Source of the DNA: JASHUC01 sp035523875
GTDB taxonomy: Bacteria; Pseudomonadota; Gammaproteobacteria; Steroidobacterales; Steroidobacteraceae
NCBI GenBank assembly: GCA_035523875.1
Contig: DATKPY010000018.1
Span: 62,001-126,000 of the forward strand
DNA length: 64,000 nucleotides
Direction of reading: 5' to 3'
A program made the position numbers and the translations under genes. The notes below the pieces were generated by a model, which saw only the letters and a list, made by a program, of their open reading frames with translations, was not told the DNA's origin and did not search any database. How positions within the stretch are numbered: the stretch's first letter is position 1; each line of letters opens with the position of its first letter. This document shows, piece by piece, positions 50,665 through 59,567 of the stretch.

Positions 50665-51679
50665 TCTCCAGTGTGATGCGGCCGCCCAAGCGGGGCTCGC
50701 CGGCCGAGGCGGCGAGGCCCTTCTGGATGAGCCATTCACGGTTGAAAAGTCGGGATTGATACTTTGCCCCGCCGTCGCAGAGCACGGTCACCACCGTGTG
50801 CCCGGGGCCGAGCTCGCGCGCCACGCGGACCGCGGCGGCGACGTTGATGCCGCTCGTGCTGCCGAGGAAGAGTCCCTCCTCGCGCAGCAGCCGGTACACG
50901 AAACGAACGGTGTCGGGGTCCTCGACGTGCACGGCGTCGTCGACGGGGGCGTTCGCGAAGTTCGCCGTGACGCGTCCGATGCCGATGCCCTCGGTGATCG
51001 AGCCCGATCCGCTCGCCTTGAGCTCGCCCGTGCGCACGAAGTGGTAGAGACTGCTGCCGGGCGGATCGGCGAGCACGCAGCGCACCGCGCTGCGTCTGGA
51101 CTTCAGGTATTCCGAGACTCCGGCGAGCGTCCCGCCGGTCCCCGCAGCCGCCACGAACGCATCGATCCGACCGTCCGTCTGGCTCCAGATCTCCGGACCG
51201 GTCGTGGCGAGGTGCGCGCGGCGGTTCGCGGTATTGTCGAACTGATTCGACCAGACCGCATTGGCGAGCGCGCCGGCCAGGCGCTGCGCGACCTTCTGGT
51301 ATTGGTTCGGATTGCTATAGGGCACCGTCGGCACCTTGTGCACCTCGGCCCCGAGCATCTCGAGCAGTCGGTACTTCTCGGGCGACTGGTTATCGGGCAT
51401 CACGATCACGCAGCGGTAGCCGCGCGCGTTGCAGACGTGCGCGAGCCCAATGCCGGTGTTGCCGGCGGTGCCCTCGACGACGGTGCCGCCCGCGCGCAGC
51501 TCGCCGCGCCGCTCGGCATCCTCGATGATGGCGAGGGCGGCGCGATCCTTGACCGAGCCGCCCGGATTCATGAATTCGGCCTTGCCGAGGATGTCGCAGC
51601 CGGTCTCCGCGCTCAACGTCCGCAAGCGGATGAGCGGGGTGTGACCGATCGTGCCCGCGAATCCATCCTGCACGCTCAT
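50648..51679 (-). CDS. Cysteine synthase (O-acetylserine sulfhydrylase family)
   Basis: This 343-residue PLP enzyme has the lysine motif NPGGSVKDRAA, substrate loop EGTAGNTGIGL and phosphate loop AAGTGGT. It makes cysteine from O-acetylserine and sulfide. It is longer than typical CysK, with an extended C-terminus (NREWLIQKGLAA...). ATG overlaps the cysG stop (ATGA). CysK and CysM types cannot be separated with certainty, so no symbol is given. Confidence 0.9.
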   Translation of the reverse strand: MSVQDGFAGTIGHTPLIRLRTLSAETGCDILGKAEFMNPGGSVKDRAALAIIEDAERRGELRAGGTVVEGTAGNTGIGLAHVCNARGYRCVIVMPDNQSPEKYRLLEMLGAEVHKVPTVPYSNPNQYQKVAQRLAGALANAVWSNQFDNTANRRAHLATTGPEIWSQTDGRIDAFVAAAGTGGTLAGVSEYLKSRRSAVRCVLADPPGSSLYHFVRTGELKASGSGSITEGIGIGRVTANFANAPVDDAVHVEDPDTVRFVYRLLREEGLFLGSTSGINVAAAVRVARELGPGHTVVTVLCDGGAKYQSRLFNREWLIQKGLAASAGEPRLGGRITLENVLVA

Positions 51680-53088
51680 GCGACGCCCTCGAGCGCCTGC
51701 GGCGCAAGCGCCCCTGCGCTCGCCCGCGCTCCTGCGACGACCTCGCCCACAATGAGGAGCGCCGGGGCGCCCACATGCGCCGCGCGCGCGAGCGCGGCGA
51801 TCTCATCGAGCCGGCCCTTGAGGATCTGCTCGCCCGGGAGCGTGGCGCGCTCGACCACGGCGGCCGGGCGCTCGGGCGGTGCGCCCGCGGCGAGCAGCCG
51901 ACGGACGATCTGCTCCATCTCGGCGACGCCCATGTAGAACACCACGGTGTGCCGCGCGCGCGCCAGCGCCTCCCAATCGTGCGTGTCGTCCCCGGCCGAG
52001 TGACCCGCAGCGAGCGTCACCGAGTGCGCGAGCGCACGCTGCGTGAGCGGAATGGCGGCCGCGGCCGCGGCGGCGAGTCCGGCGGTCACCCCGGGAACCA
52101 CCGTCACGGCAATGCCCCGCGCACGCAGGAACTCGATCTCCTCTCCCGCGCGACCGAAGATGCCCGGGTCCCCGCCTTTCAGGCGCGCCACCTTCAATCC
52201 GCGGACGGCGTAGCCCGCCATGAGCTCGTGGATTCGCGCCTGCGCGGTGCGCGAGCCGGCGGGTTCCTTGCCGACGAACACGCGCCGCGCCTCGCGCCGC
52301 GCCCGATCGAGCACGGCGGGGGAGACCAGCCGGTCGTAGAGGATCACGTCGGCCTCCTGCAGGAGCTGCAGCGCGCGCAGCGTGAGCAGATCCGCATCGC
52401 CCGGGCCGGCCCCGATCAGGTAGACCTCCCCGGCCGCCGCGCGCTCGCTGGCGCGGCACGCCGCGAGCTCACGGGCGAAGTCCGCCTGCGCCCCAGGCTC
52501 ATCACCCGCGAGCACCCGCTCACTCACGCGTCCGGCGAAGACTCGCTCCCAGAATGCGCGGCGGCGGCGCACCGGCAGCGCCTGGCGCACGGCGGCGCGC
52601 CGTGCGGCGGCGAAGCGCGCGAGCGCCCCGAGGCGCGCGGGCAGAAGCGCTTCGAGCTGTGCGCGCAGGCGCCGCGCGAGCACCGGCGCCGCGCCCTGAG
52701 AGCCGATTGCGACCACGACGGGCGCGCGATCGACGATGGCCGGGAAGATGAACGTCGAGTGCTCGGCGTCGTCGACCACGTTCACCGGGATCGCGCGCGC
52801 GCGCGCCGACTCGGCCACGGCCGCATTCACCTCGGGCGCATCGGTGGCGGCGACCACGAGCGCCGCCCCTTCGAGGTGTCGGGGCTCGAAACTCGCCGCC
52901 TCGTGCTTCACGCAGCCGCGAGCGCCCGCAATGAGCTCGAGGGTCGATTGGGTGAGCTGCGGGGCGATCAGGCGGACTTCGGCGCCGCAGCGGAGGAGGA
53001 GCTCTGCCTTGCGCGCGGCAACGGGCCCGCCCCCGACCACGACGGCCCGGGCGCCCCGCACGCGCAGAAATATCGGCAGATGATCCAT
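51676..53088 (-). CDS. cysG: Siroheme synthase (bifunctional CysG)
   Basis: This 470-residue protein has an N-terminal precorrin-2 dehydrogenase/ferrochelatase domain (VVVGGGPVAARKAELLL) and a C-terminal uroporphyrinogen III methyltransferase (YLIGAGPGDADLLTLRALQLL, GGDPGIFGRAGEE). It makes the siroheme required by CysI. The ATG at 53088 is the usual start MDHLPIFLRV. It follows cysH by 34 bp and overlaps the next gene by four bases. Confidence 0.93.
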   Translation of the reverse strand: MDHLPIFLRVRGARAVVVGGGPVAARKAELLLRCGAEVRLIAPQLTQSTLELIAGARGCVKHEAASFEPRHLEGAALVVAATDAPEVNAAVAESARARAIPVNVVDDAEHSTFIFPAIVDRAPVVVAIGSQGAAPVLARRLRAQLEALLPARLGALARFAAARRAAVRQALPVRRRRAFWERVFAGRVSERVLAGDEPGAQADFARELAACRASERAAAGEVYLIGAGPGDADLLTLRALQLLQEADVILYDRLVSPAVLDRARREARRVFVGKEPAGSRTAQARIHELMAGYAVRGLKVARLKGGDPGIFGRAGEEIEFLRARGIAVTVVPGVTAGLAAAAAAAIPLTQRALAHSVTLAAGHSAGDDTHDWEALARARHTVVFYMGVAEMEQIVRRLLAAGAPPERPAAVVERATLPGEQILKGRLDEIAALARAAHVGAPALLIVGEVVAGARASAGALAPQALEGVA

Positions 53089-53122
53089 GTAACCCCGCGG
53101 CTCGCGGCGCAAAAGCGCAATT

Positions 53123-53842
53123 TTAGCTCTGCCCGGCGCTTGCGCGCACGCGAGGATGCAGGCCGCACTCCCGGGACTCCGGGTGTTCCCACCACCAGCG
53201 GCCCGCGCGGCTCTCCTCGCCGGGCAGCACCGCGCGCGTGCAGGGCGCGCAGCCGATGCTCGGGTACTGGCGGTCGTGCAGAGCGTTGTAGGTGAGCTTG
53301 CGGCTGCGGATGTACGCCCACACCTCATCCTCGGTCCACTCGAGCAGGGGGCTCACCTTGTACAGGCCGTGCTGCTCGTCCCACTCGATGGGCTCTCCCA
53401 AGGAGCGGGCTCGCGACTGCTCGCGCCTCACCCCGGTGACCCAGGCCGAATAGCCCGCCACAAAGCGCTGAAACGGCATGACCTTGCGCGTATGGCAGCA
53501 GGCGGTGCGCGCCTGGGGATCGTGGAAAAAGCCGTTGACGCCCTGGCGCGCGACGAGCCCCGAGAGCTCGTGGGCGTCCGGGAACAGCAGCCGGATGCGA
53601 TTGCCGTAGCGGCGCTGGAGCTTCTCGAGCAGCGCGTAGGTCTCCTCGTGCAGCCGCCCGGTATCGATGCTCACGATGTCGATCTCGGGGACTTCGCTGC
53701 AGATCACGTCCGTGAGCACCATCGCCTCGGCGCCGAGGCTGTTCGCGTAGACGACGCGACCGTGGGTGCGCACCGCGCGCGACAGCAGCTCGCGGATCGC
53801 TCCCGCTTTGGTCTTGAGCTCGAGTGAGAGAAGCTGGCCCAT
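53123..53842 (-). CDS. cysH: APS/PAPS reductase (iron-sulfur type CysH)
   Basis: This 239-residue enzyme has the adenylyl-sulfate binding core (VVYANSLGAEAMVLTD, SIDTGRLHEETY), a cysteine pair in TACCHTRK, a second pair in SIGCAPCTRA and the redox cysteine in RECGLHPR. The two pairs ligate a 4Fe-4S cluster and usually indicate use of APS rather than PAPS. It produces sulfite. ATG 53842 was preferred over an upstream TTG. It is divergent from cysB, as in a self-contained sulfate unit. Confidence 0.92.
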   Translation of the reverse strand: MGQLLSLELKTKAGAIRELLSRAVRTHGRVVYANSLGAEAMVLTDVICSEVPEIDIVSIDTGRLHEETYALLEKLQRRYGNRIRLLFPDAHELSGLVARQGVNGFFHDPQARTACCHTRKVMPFQRFVAGYSAWVTGVRREQSRARSLGEPIEWDEQHGLYKVSPLLEWTEDEVWAYIRSRKLTYNALHDRQYPSIGCAPCTRAVLPGEESRAGRWWWEHPESRECGLHPRVRASAGQS

Positions 53843-54022
53843 GATGCGTGGAAGGGACTGTATCGGTGACAATGCGGTAACAGAAGGAACCTTTGCTTCT
53901 GTGGAGCTGCAAGGCGGTTATTTGCCGCACGGGAATATGAAGATGCGAAACGGTTATGAGCAGCGCGATCCGGGAGCGCTCGCGGATGGCGCCCGAGTCG
54001 GACGCCGGCCAAGGTTGGCACG

Positions 54023-54991
54023 ATGAAGCTGCATCAGCTGCGCTACCTCGCCGCGGTCGCCCAGAGCGGCCTCAACATCACCGCGGCGGCGCAGAAGCTG
54101 CACACCTCGCAGCCGGGCGTGAGCAAGCAGATCAAGCTGCTCGAGGACGAGCTCGGCTTTCTGATCTTCACGCGCGAGGGGCGCAATCTCACCCGGATCA
54201 CTCCCGCGGGCCAGCAGGTCATCGAGCGGGCCGTGAAGATTCTCCAGGAGACTCAAGCGATCCGGGACCTCGCGACGGAGCTGCGCGATGAGGGTCGCGG
54301 GAGCCTCTCGATCGGCACGACCCACACCCAGGCCCGTTACGTGCTTCCCGATGTGATCCGCGAGTTCCGCGCGCGCTACCCGAACGTGCGTCTCAATCTT
54401 CATCAGGGCACGACCGAGCAATTGGCCGAGATGATCGCGCACGATCGCATCGACTGCGCGATCGCGACCGGCTCGGAGCATCTGTTCGGGGATCTGACGC
54501 TGCTGCCGTGCTACCGCTGGCATCGCACGATCGTGGTGCCGCGCGATCATCCGCTCGCGGGCATCGCGCGTCCCTCGCTCAAGCAGCTCGCCGCCTACCC
54601 GATCATCACCTACACGTTCAGCTTCTCCGGTCCTTCCTCCCTCATCGACGCGTTCGCGAAGGCGGGGCTCACGGCGAACGTCGCGATCACGGCGCGCGAC
54701 TCGGATGTGATCGTGACCTACGTGCGCCTCGGCCTCGGGGTCGGGATCGTCGCGCCGATGGCGGTGGAGAGCGGTCCGGATCTCGTGGTGATCGATGCGG
54801 CGCACCTGCTGCCGGCCCATACCACGTGGCTCGGCTTCCGGCGCGGCACCCTGCTCAGGAAATACATGTACGAGTTCGCGCAGCTCCTTGCGCCGCATCT
54901 CGACCGGCGCCTCGTCGAGCGCGCGCATCGCGCCTCGACCCCGCAGGAAGTCGCCGCAATCTTCGCCGAGGTCGAGCTGCCGCAGCGCTAG
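54023..54991 (+). CDS. cysB: CysB-type LysR transcriptional regulator
   Basis: This 322-residue LysR protein starts MKLHQLRYLAAVAQSGLNITAAAQKLHTSQPGVSK-like, a typical CysB helix-turn-helix, followed by GTTHTQARYVLP and TYTFSFSG in the effector domain. CysB senses N-acetylserine and activates sulfur assimilation genes. The 180 bp gap to cysH is more AT-rich (GGTTATTTGCCGC, GGGAATATGAAG) and probably holds CysB sites, but I could not define one. The 3' end overlaps the DUF934 gene by four bases. Confidence 0.92.
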   Translation: MKLHQLRYLAAVAQSGLNITAAAQKLHTSQPGVSKQIKLLEDELGFLIFTREGRNLTRITPAGQQVIERAVKILQETQAIRDLATELRDEGRGSLSIGTTHTQARYVLPDVIREFRARYPNVRLNLHQGTTEQLAEMIAHDRIDCAIATGSEHLFGDLTLLPCYRWHRTIVVPRDHPLAGIARPSLKQLAAYPIITYTFSFSGPSSLIDAFAKAGLTANVAITARDSDVIVTYVRLGLGVGIVAPMAVESGPDLVVIDAAHLLPAHTTWLGFRRGTLLRKYMYEFAQLLAPHLDRRLVERAHRASTPQEVAAIFAEVELPQR

Positions 54992-55497
54992 CGCGCGGCC
55001 TGCGTGCGCCGCTGCACCCACACGGGCGTGCGGCCATCGGCAGCGGCCTGGTACGCCGCACTGAACTGATCGAGCGCGAGCCGGCACGCCTCGAGGTCCT
55101 GATCCGCCCGCGGCGCGATGCTGTCGAAACCGCCGCGCGCGAGCCAGAACACCAGGTCGCGGACCACGTCGCCCACCGCCCGCAGCTCGCCTGCGTATCC
55201 GAGGCGGTTGCGCAGCACGGCCGCCTGGGAGAGGGCGCGACCGTCGGCGAAGGTGGGAAAGAGGAGGGCGATGAGCGGCCGGTCGCGGATCTCCGGGTAG
55301 ACGAGCTCCACATCCTCGGTGTTCGCGAGCAGCACCCCGACGGCGGCGGCGCTCGCGATGAGCGCTTCGCGCTCGGCACGGAAGCGCGCGAGCGGGACGA
55401 TGATCCGCGCACCCGGTGGGAGATCAGCGGTGCGCTCCGGCGCCACTTGCCAGTCATCCTCGATGAGTGCACGCCGGCGGAGAATCCGTGCGCTCAT
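54988..55497 (-). CDS. DUF934 protein linked to sulfite reductase
   Basis: This 169-residue soluble protein matches the DUF934 family found next to cysI: VPLARFRAEREAL, VGVLLANTEDVELVYPEI, and FPTFADGRALSQAAVLRNRLGY. Its role is unknown, but the constant association with CysI suggests assembly or electron delivery. Start ATG overlaps the cysI stop. Confidence 0.88.
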   Translation of the reverse strand: MSARILRRRALIEDDWQVAPERTADLPPGARIIVPLARFRAEREALIASAAAVGVLLANTEDVELVYPEIRDRPLIALLFPTFADGRALSQAAVLRNRLGYAGELRAVGDVVRDLVFWLARGGFDSIAPRADQDLEACRLALDQFSAAYQAAADGRTPVWVQRRTQAAR

Positions 55498-57182
55498 GCC
55501 GCGGCTTCCTCGGTCTCGCTCTCGTACAGGCGCGCCTTGTACGGACCCATGCCCACCCGCCGGTAGCACTCGAGGAAGGTCTCATCCTCATCGCAGCGCA
55601 GCTCGAGGTAGGCCTGGACGAGACGCTCGACACCCTGAGCGATCTCACTGCGCGCGAGCGCGCGTCCGACGCGCTCGCCGATCGCCGCATCGTTACCCGC
55701 ACTGCCGCCGAGGGTCACCTGGTACCACTCCTCACCGTGCTTATCGACGCCCAGGATGCCGATATGACCGACGCTGTGGTGGCCGCAGCCGTTCATGCAG
55801 CCGCTGATGGTGATGCGGATCGGCCCGACCTCGTACTGCGCATCGAGCGAGTCGAAGCGCCGGTAGATCTCATCGGCGACGCCGATCGAGCCCGCATTCG
55901 CGAGACCGCAGAAATCGAGACCCGGACAGCAGACGATATCGGTGACGAGCCCGACGTTCGGTGTCGCGAGCCCCAGGGCATCGAGTGCCCGCCACAGCTC
56001 GTGCAGGTGGCACTCGGGCACATCGGCGAGGATGAGATTCTGATCGTAGGTCGAGCGCAGCTCGCCGAAGCTGTAGGCCTCACAGAGGTCGGCGAGCGCC
56101 TCGAACTGCTCGGCGGTGCAGTCCCCCGGCGGCTGGCCCGGGGCCTTGAGCGGCACGTAGACCACCCGGTAACCGGCCACCTTGTGCGCACGGACATTGC
56201 GCTTGAGCCACGCCGCGAAGCGCGCATCGCGCGAGGCGAGGCGCTCGACGTCGTAGGCGACCTCGGGCGCAGGGCGGTACGGTGGCGCACCGAAGTGCGC
56301 GCGCACGCGCTCGATGTCCCCGGGCTCGAGGCGCAGCGAATCGCGCTCGGAGCTCGCCGTGATCTTGGCGTACTCGTCCTCGACGGCGGCCCGGAAGCGC
56401 TCGTAGCCCCACTCCCGCAGCACGATCTTGATGCGCGCCTTGTGAATGTTGTCGCGGCGTCCGAAGCGATTGAACGTGCGCAGGACCGCCGTCGCGTAGA
56501 TGAGCAGATCCGACTCCGGCACGAACGGATTCATCTCCTGCCCAAGCATCGGCAGGCGCCCGAGCCCTCCGCCCACGAAGAACCGGTAGCCGATCGTCCC
56601 ATCGTCACGGCGCCGCACGTGCACGGCCGCATCGTTGGTGAGCGTCGCGGCCCGATCCACCGTGGCGCCGGTGAAGCCGAACTTGAACTTGCGTGGCAGC
56701 CAATAGAACTCCGGATGCAGCGTCACGAACTGCCGCAGCAGCTCGCAATAGGGGCGCGGGTCGACGATCTCATCGGCGGCGACGCCGGCCAGATAATCGC
56801 TCGTGATGTTGCGCGTGTCGTTGCCGCAGGCCTGAATGCCATGCAGCTGCACTTGAGCGAGCTCGGCGAGCAGATCCGGCACGCGCTCGAGCCGCGGCCA
56901 GTTGAGCTGGATGTTCTGCCGGGTGGTGAAGTGTCCGTAGCCGCGGTCGTACTCGCGCACCACACGTGCCAGACAGCGCAGCTGCGCGGACTCGAGGAGC
57001 CCGTAGGGCACCGAGATGCGCAGCATCGGGGCGAAGCGCTGCACGTAGAGCCCGTTGCGCAGCCGCAGCGGACGGAACTCGTCCTCGGTGAGCTTGCCCG
57101 CGAGAAAGCGCTCCGTCTGCTCGCGGAACTCCGCCACGCGCTCGGCCACGACCGCCCGATCGATCTCGTCGTACCGGTACAT
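55494..57182 (-). CDS. cysI: Sulfite reductase hemoprotein (CysI)
   Basis: This 562-residue siroheme/4Fe-4S enzyme has the ligand cysteines in CCPGLDFCGLA and SGCMNGCGHH, and the repeated ferrite-like halves (FTTRQNIQLNW). It reduces sulfite to sulfide. No flavoprotein CysJ gene is in the window; with the ferredoxin reductase nearby, ferredoxin may be the donor. The upstream region has lower-strand TTAGAC-17-TATAGT, a plausible promoter. Confidence 0.92.
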   Translation of the reverse strand: MYRYDEIDRAVVAERVAEFREQTERFLAGKLTEDEFRPLRLRNGLYVQRFAPMLRISVPYGLLESAQLRCLARVVREYDRGYGHFTTRQNIQLNWPRLERVPDLLAELAQVQLHGIQACGNDTRNITSDYLAGVAADEIVDPRPYCELLRQFVTLHPEFYWLPRKFKFGFTGATVDRAATLTNDAAVHVRRRDDGTIGYRFFVGGGLGRLPMLGQEMNPFVPESDLLIYATAVLRTFNRFGRRDNIHKARIKIVLREWGYERFRAAVEDEYAKITASSERDSLRLEPGDIERVRAHFGAPPYRPAPEVAYDVERLASRDARFAAWLKRNVRAHKVAGYRVVYVPLKAPGQPPGDCTAEQFEALADLCEAYSFGELRSTYDQNLILADVPECHLHELWRALDALGLATPNVGLVTDIVCCPGLDFCGLANAGSIGVADEIYRRFDSLDAQYEVGPIRITISGCMNGCGHHSVGHIGILGVDKHGEEWYQVTLGGSAGNDAAIGERVGRALARSEIAQGVERLVQAYLELRCDEDETFLECYRRVGMGPYKARLYESETEEAAA

Positions 57183-57189
57183 GGGCCGA

Positions 57190-57240
57190 CTATAGGCGCC
57201 GCGTGTTTAGGGTCTAAATACCCGCTTGTTTGGGGTGCCC
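57190..57240 (-). promoter_or_regulatory. cysI promoter region
   Basis: The lower strand contains TTAGAC, a 17-base spacer and TATAGT close to the cysI ATG. A near-palindrome, GGGTCTAAATACCC, covers the -35 and could bind a regulator such as CysB. Next to it, GGGGTGCCCC is a second short inverted repeat. Confidence 0.4.
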
Positions 57241-57262
57241 CACGTCCGGTTATGATGGACCC

Positions 57263-57718
57263 ATGGCCGGGCGGTACTTCGAGGAGCTCGAGGTGGGGCA
57301 GCGGTTCGAGCATGCCGTGCGCCGCACCGTGACCGAGACCGACAACCTCCTCATCACCGCGCTCACGATGAATCCGGCGGCGGTGCACCTCGACGCCGAA
57401 TATTGTAAAGACACCGACTACGGCACGCCGCTCGTGAACAGCGTCTTTACGCTCGGACTCATGGTCGGCATCTCCGTCTACGACACCACCTACGGCACGA
57501 CGGTTGCGAACTTGGGCTGGGAGAAGGTGGTCTTTCCGCGCCCGGTGCGCATCGGGGATACGCTGCGCATCGAGACGACCGTCCTCGCCAAGCGCGAAAG
57601 CCGCGCGCGAGCCGATCGCGGGATCGTCACGTTCCAGCATCGCGCGTTCAACCAGCGCGACGAGGAGGTGGCCTCCTGCGTGCGCAACGCCATGATGCTG
57701 AAGAGGCCGGCGCCGTGA
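57263..57718 (+). CDS. MaoC-like (R)-hydratase
   Basis: This 151-residue single hotdog-fold protein has ALTMNPAAVHLDAEYCKDTDYG, the MaoC hydratase motif with catalytic Asp/His equivalents, and VFPRPVRIGDTLRIETTV. Such enzymes hydrate enoyl-CoA compounds. The next gene, a CoA-ester lyase, starts within its stop codon. The pair recalls hydratase/lyase couples of itaconate, mesaconate or methylmalyl-CoA metabolism. Confidence 0.88.
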   Translation: MAGRYFEELEVGQRFEHAVRRTVTETDNLLITALTMNPAAVHLDAEYCKDTDYGTPLVNSVFTLGLMVGISVYDTTYGTTVANLGWEKVVFPRPVRIGDTLRIETTVLAKRESRARADRGIVTFQHRAFNQRDEEVASCVRNAMMLKRPAP

Positions 57719-58599
57719 GCGCACGCTCGTGGCTGTTCGTGCCCGGAGACAGCGAGCGCAAGCAGGAACGTGCCGCCGGGTGCGCAGCCGATGCGCTCAT
57801 CCTCGATCTGGAGGACTCCGTCGCGCCCGCGCGGCTGCCGCAGGCGCGCGCGCTCGTGCTCGCCTTCCTGCGAAAGCACCGCGCGCGCGCCGCCCCGCGC
57901 CTGTGGGTCCGCATGAACGGGCTCGCAAGCGGAGAGCTGCTCGCGGATCTGGTCGTGGTGCTGGCGGGCGCGCCCGAGGGCATCGTGCTGCCGAAGGTCT
58001 CCACCGCGGCGGAGATCCTCGAGGTCGATCATTACCTCACGGCGCTCGAATGCGCGCTGGGCCTCGCCCGCGGATCGACCAAGCTGCTGCCCATTGCCAC
58101 CGAGACCCCGCAGGCGTTGCTGAGGATTGGCGAATTCGCCGCGCCCCTCCCGCGTCTGATCGGTCTCACCTGGGGCGCCGAGGACCTCTCGGCGGCGCTC
58201 GGGGCGAGCGCCGAGCGCGAGCCGGGCGGGCGGCTCGGTTTCGCCTTCGAGCTCGCCCGCTCGCTGTGCCTGATCACGGCGGCGGCGGCGGGCGTTCAGG
58301 CCGTCGATGGAATCTGCGCGGAGTACTCCGACCGCGACGCGCTCGCGCGCGAGCTCGCGCGGGCGCGTCGCGAGGGCTTCAGCGGCAAGCTCGCCATCCA
58401 CCCCGATCAGATCGAGCCGATCAATGCCGCCTTCACTCCGACCGCGGCGGAGATTGCCGGGGCGCAACGCATCGTGGCCGCATTCGCAGCCGCGCCCGAG
58501 GCGGGCGTGACGAGCCTCGATGGGCGGATGATCGACCGGCCCCACCTCATTCAGGCCCGCCGGGTGCTCGAGACCGCCGAGCGGCTCGCGCGCGGATGA
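57715..58599 (+). CDS. HpcH/HpaI (CitE-like) CoA-ester lyase
   Basis: This 294-residue barrel protein has ARSWLFVPGDSERK, ALILDLEDSV, an internal Arg-containing LWVRMNG, and GFSGKLAIHPDQIEPINAAF. CitE-like lyases cleave malyl-, methylmalyl- or citramalyl-CoA. It starts at GTG with a four-base overlap with maoC and overlaps the next gene likewise, so all three are one operon. Confidence 0.88.
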   Translation: MSARSWLFVPGDSERKQERAAGCAADALILDLEDSVAPARLPQARALVLAFLRKHRARAAPRLWVRMNGLASGELLADLVVVLAGAPEGIVLPKVSTAAEILEVDHYLTALECALGLARGSTKLLPIATETPQALLRIGEFAAPLPRLIGLTWGAEDLSAALGASAEREPGGRLGFAFELARSLCLITAAAAGVQAVDGICAEYSDRDALARELARARREGFSGKLAIHPDQIEPINAAFTPTAAEIAGAQRIVAAFAAAPEAGVTSLDGRMIDRPHLIQARRVLETAERLARG

Positions 58600-58937
58600 A
58601 GTTGCGGCTCGCACGCGGCTCGCTGCGGCTGCGCGTGAGCGCGGCCGAGGTGCGGGCGCTTGCGGCGCGCGGGCGCATCGAGGAGCGCATCGCGCTGCAC
58701 CCCGAGCGCGCACTCGCTCTGCGGCTTTCGATCGCGCGCGACGCCGAGCGGCTGCGCGTCGTGTACGAGGGCGACGTGATTGACGTTCAGCTTCCCGAGT
58801 CCGACGCCCGCGCGTGGTGCGCAAGCGATCTTGTCGCGCTCGAGGCACCGGCCTCAACTGGCGCGGCCTCGCTCCGCATCCTGGTGGAGAAGGATTTCGA
58901 TGCGCCTGATTCCGATCCTCCGGGCGCCGGCGGTTAG
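58596..58937 (+). CDS. Small DUF7009-like protein
   Basis: This 113-residue protein begins MKLRLARGSLRLRVSAAEV and ends LRILVEKDFDAPDSD, a pattern I associate with the DUF7009 family. No function is known. ATG overlaps the lyase stop (ATGA), indicating coupled translation. Confidence 0.65.
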   Translation: MKLRLARGSLRLRVSAAEVRALAARGRIEERIALHPERALALRLSIARDAERLRVVYEGDVIDVQLPESDARAWCASDLVALEAPASTGAASLRILVEKDFDAPDSDPPGAGG

Positions 58938-58964
58938 GCGCCGCCGCGGCGGGACGGACTGCGC

Positions 58965-59567
58965 TTACGAGGTTTCGGGCAGATCGAGCAGATCCTCCGG
59001 GCGATCGATGTCGACGGCGGCGGCCGGCACGGGAACGCCGATCACCGCCGCCGCGCCGCGATTGAGCAGCGCGCGCGCGCCCTGATCGCCGCGCAGCGCG
59101 AGGAGCGCCGGAAATTGCGCGCGCGGAAAGATCGCCGGCACGCCGAGAATCGCCGCGTACTGCGCGGCGACGATGCACCGCGGATCGCGCCGCCAGGCTG
59201 CGACCAACCGTCGCAGATCCTCGGAGGTCACCGCCGGCTGGTCGGCGAGCGTGAGCAGCACCCCATCGCAGCTCGACGGCAGGCTCGTGAGGCCGGCACG
59301 GATCGAGCTCGCGATCCCCTCGGCCCAGGCGCGATTGAGGACGATCGCGGCCGAGCAGGCCTTCAGGAGCGGGGCAATCTCGGCCGCGTGCGCGCCCAGC
59401 ACGACCGTGACGGCCTGGCCCGCGACCTGCGCCGCGTGTTCGACCGCGAGCCTGAGCAGCGCCTGTCCGCGGATGCGGACCAGCTGCTTCGGGGAGCCGA
59501 AGCGGCGTGAAGCGCCCGCGGCGAGCACGATCACGTGCAGCGCCGGCGGATCCGCGGCGGTGCTCAC
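58965..59567 (-). CDS. mocA: MocA-like molybdenum cofactor nucleotidyltransferase
   Basis: This 200-residue protein has the nucleotidyltransferase motif VIVLAAGASRRFGSPKQL, LLTLADQPAVT and PAIFPRAQFPALLALRGDQGA. MocA adds CMP to molybdopterin for xanthine dehydrogenase-type enzymes. The start is GTG overlapping the stop of the upstream gene. It is the last gene of an xdhC-unknown-mocA operon. Confidence 0.88.
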   Translation of the reverse strand: MSTAADPPALHVIVLAAGASRRFGSPKQLVRIRGQALLRLAVEHAAQVAGQAVTVVLGAHAAEIAPLLKACSAAIVLNRAWAEGIASSIRAGLTSLPSSCDGVLLTLADQPAVTSEDLRRLVAAWRRDPRCIVAAQYAAILGVPAIFPRAQFPALLALRGDQGARALLNRGAAAVIGVPVPAAAVDIDRPEDLLDLPETS

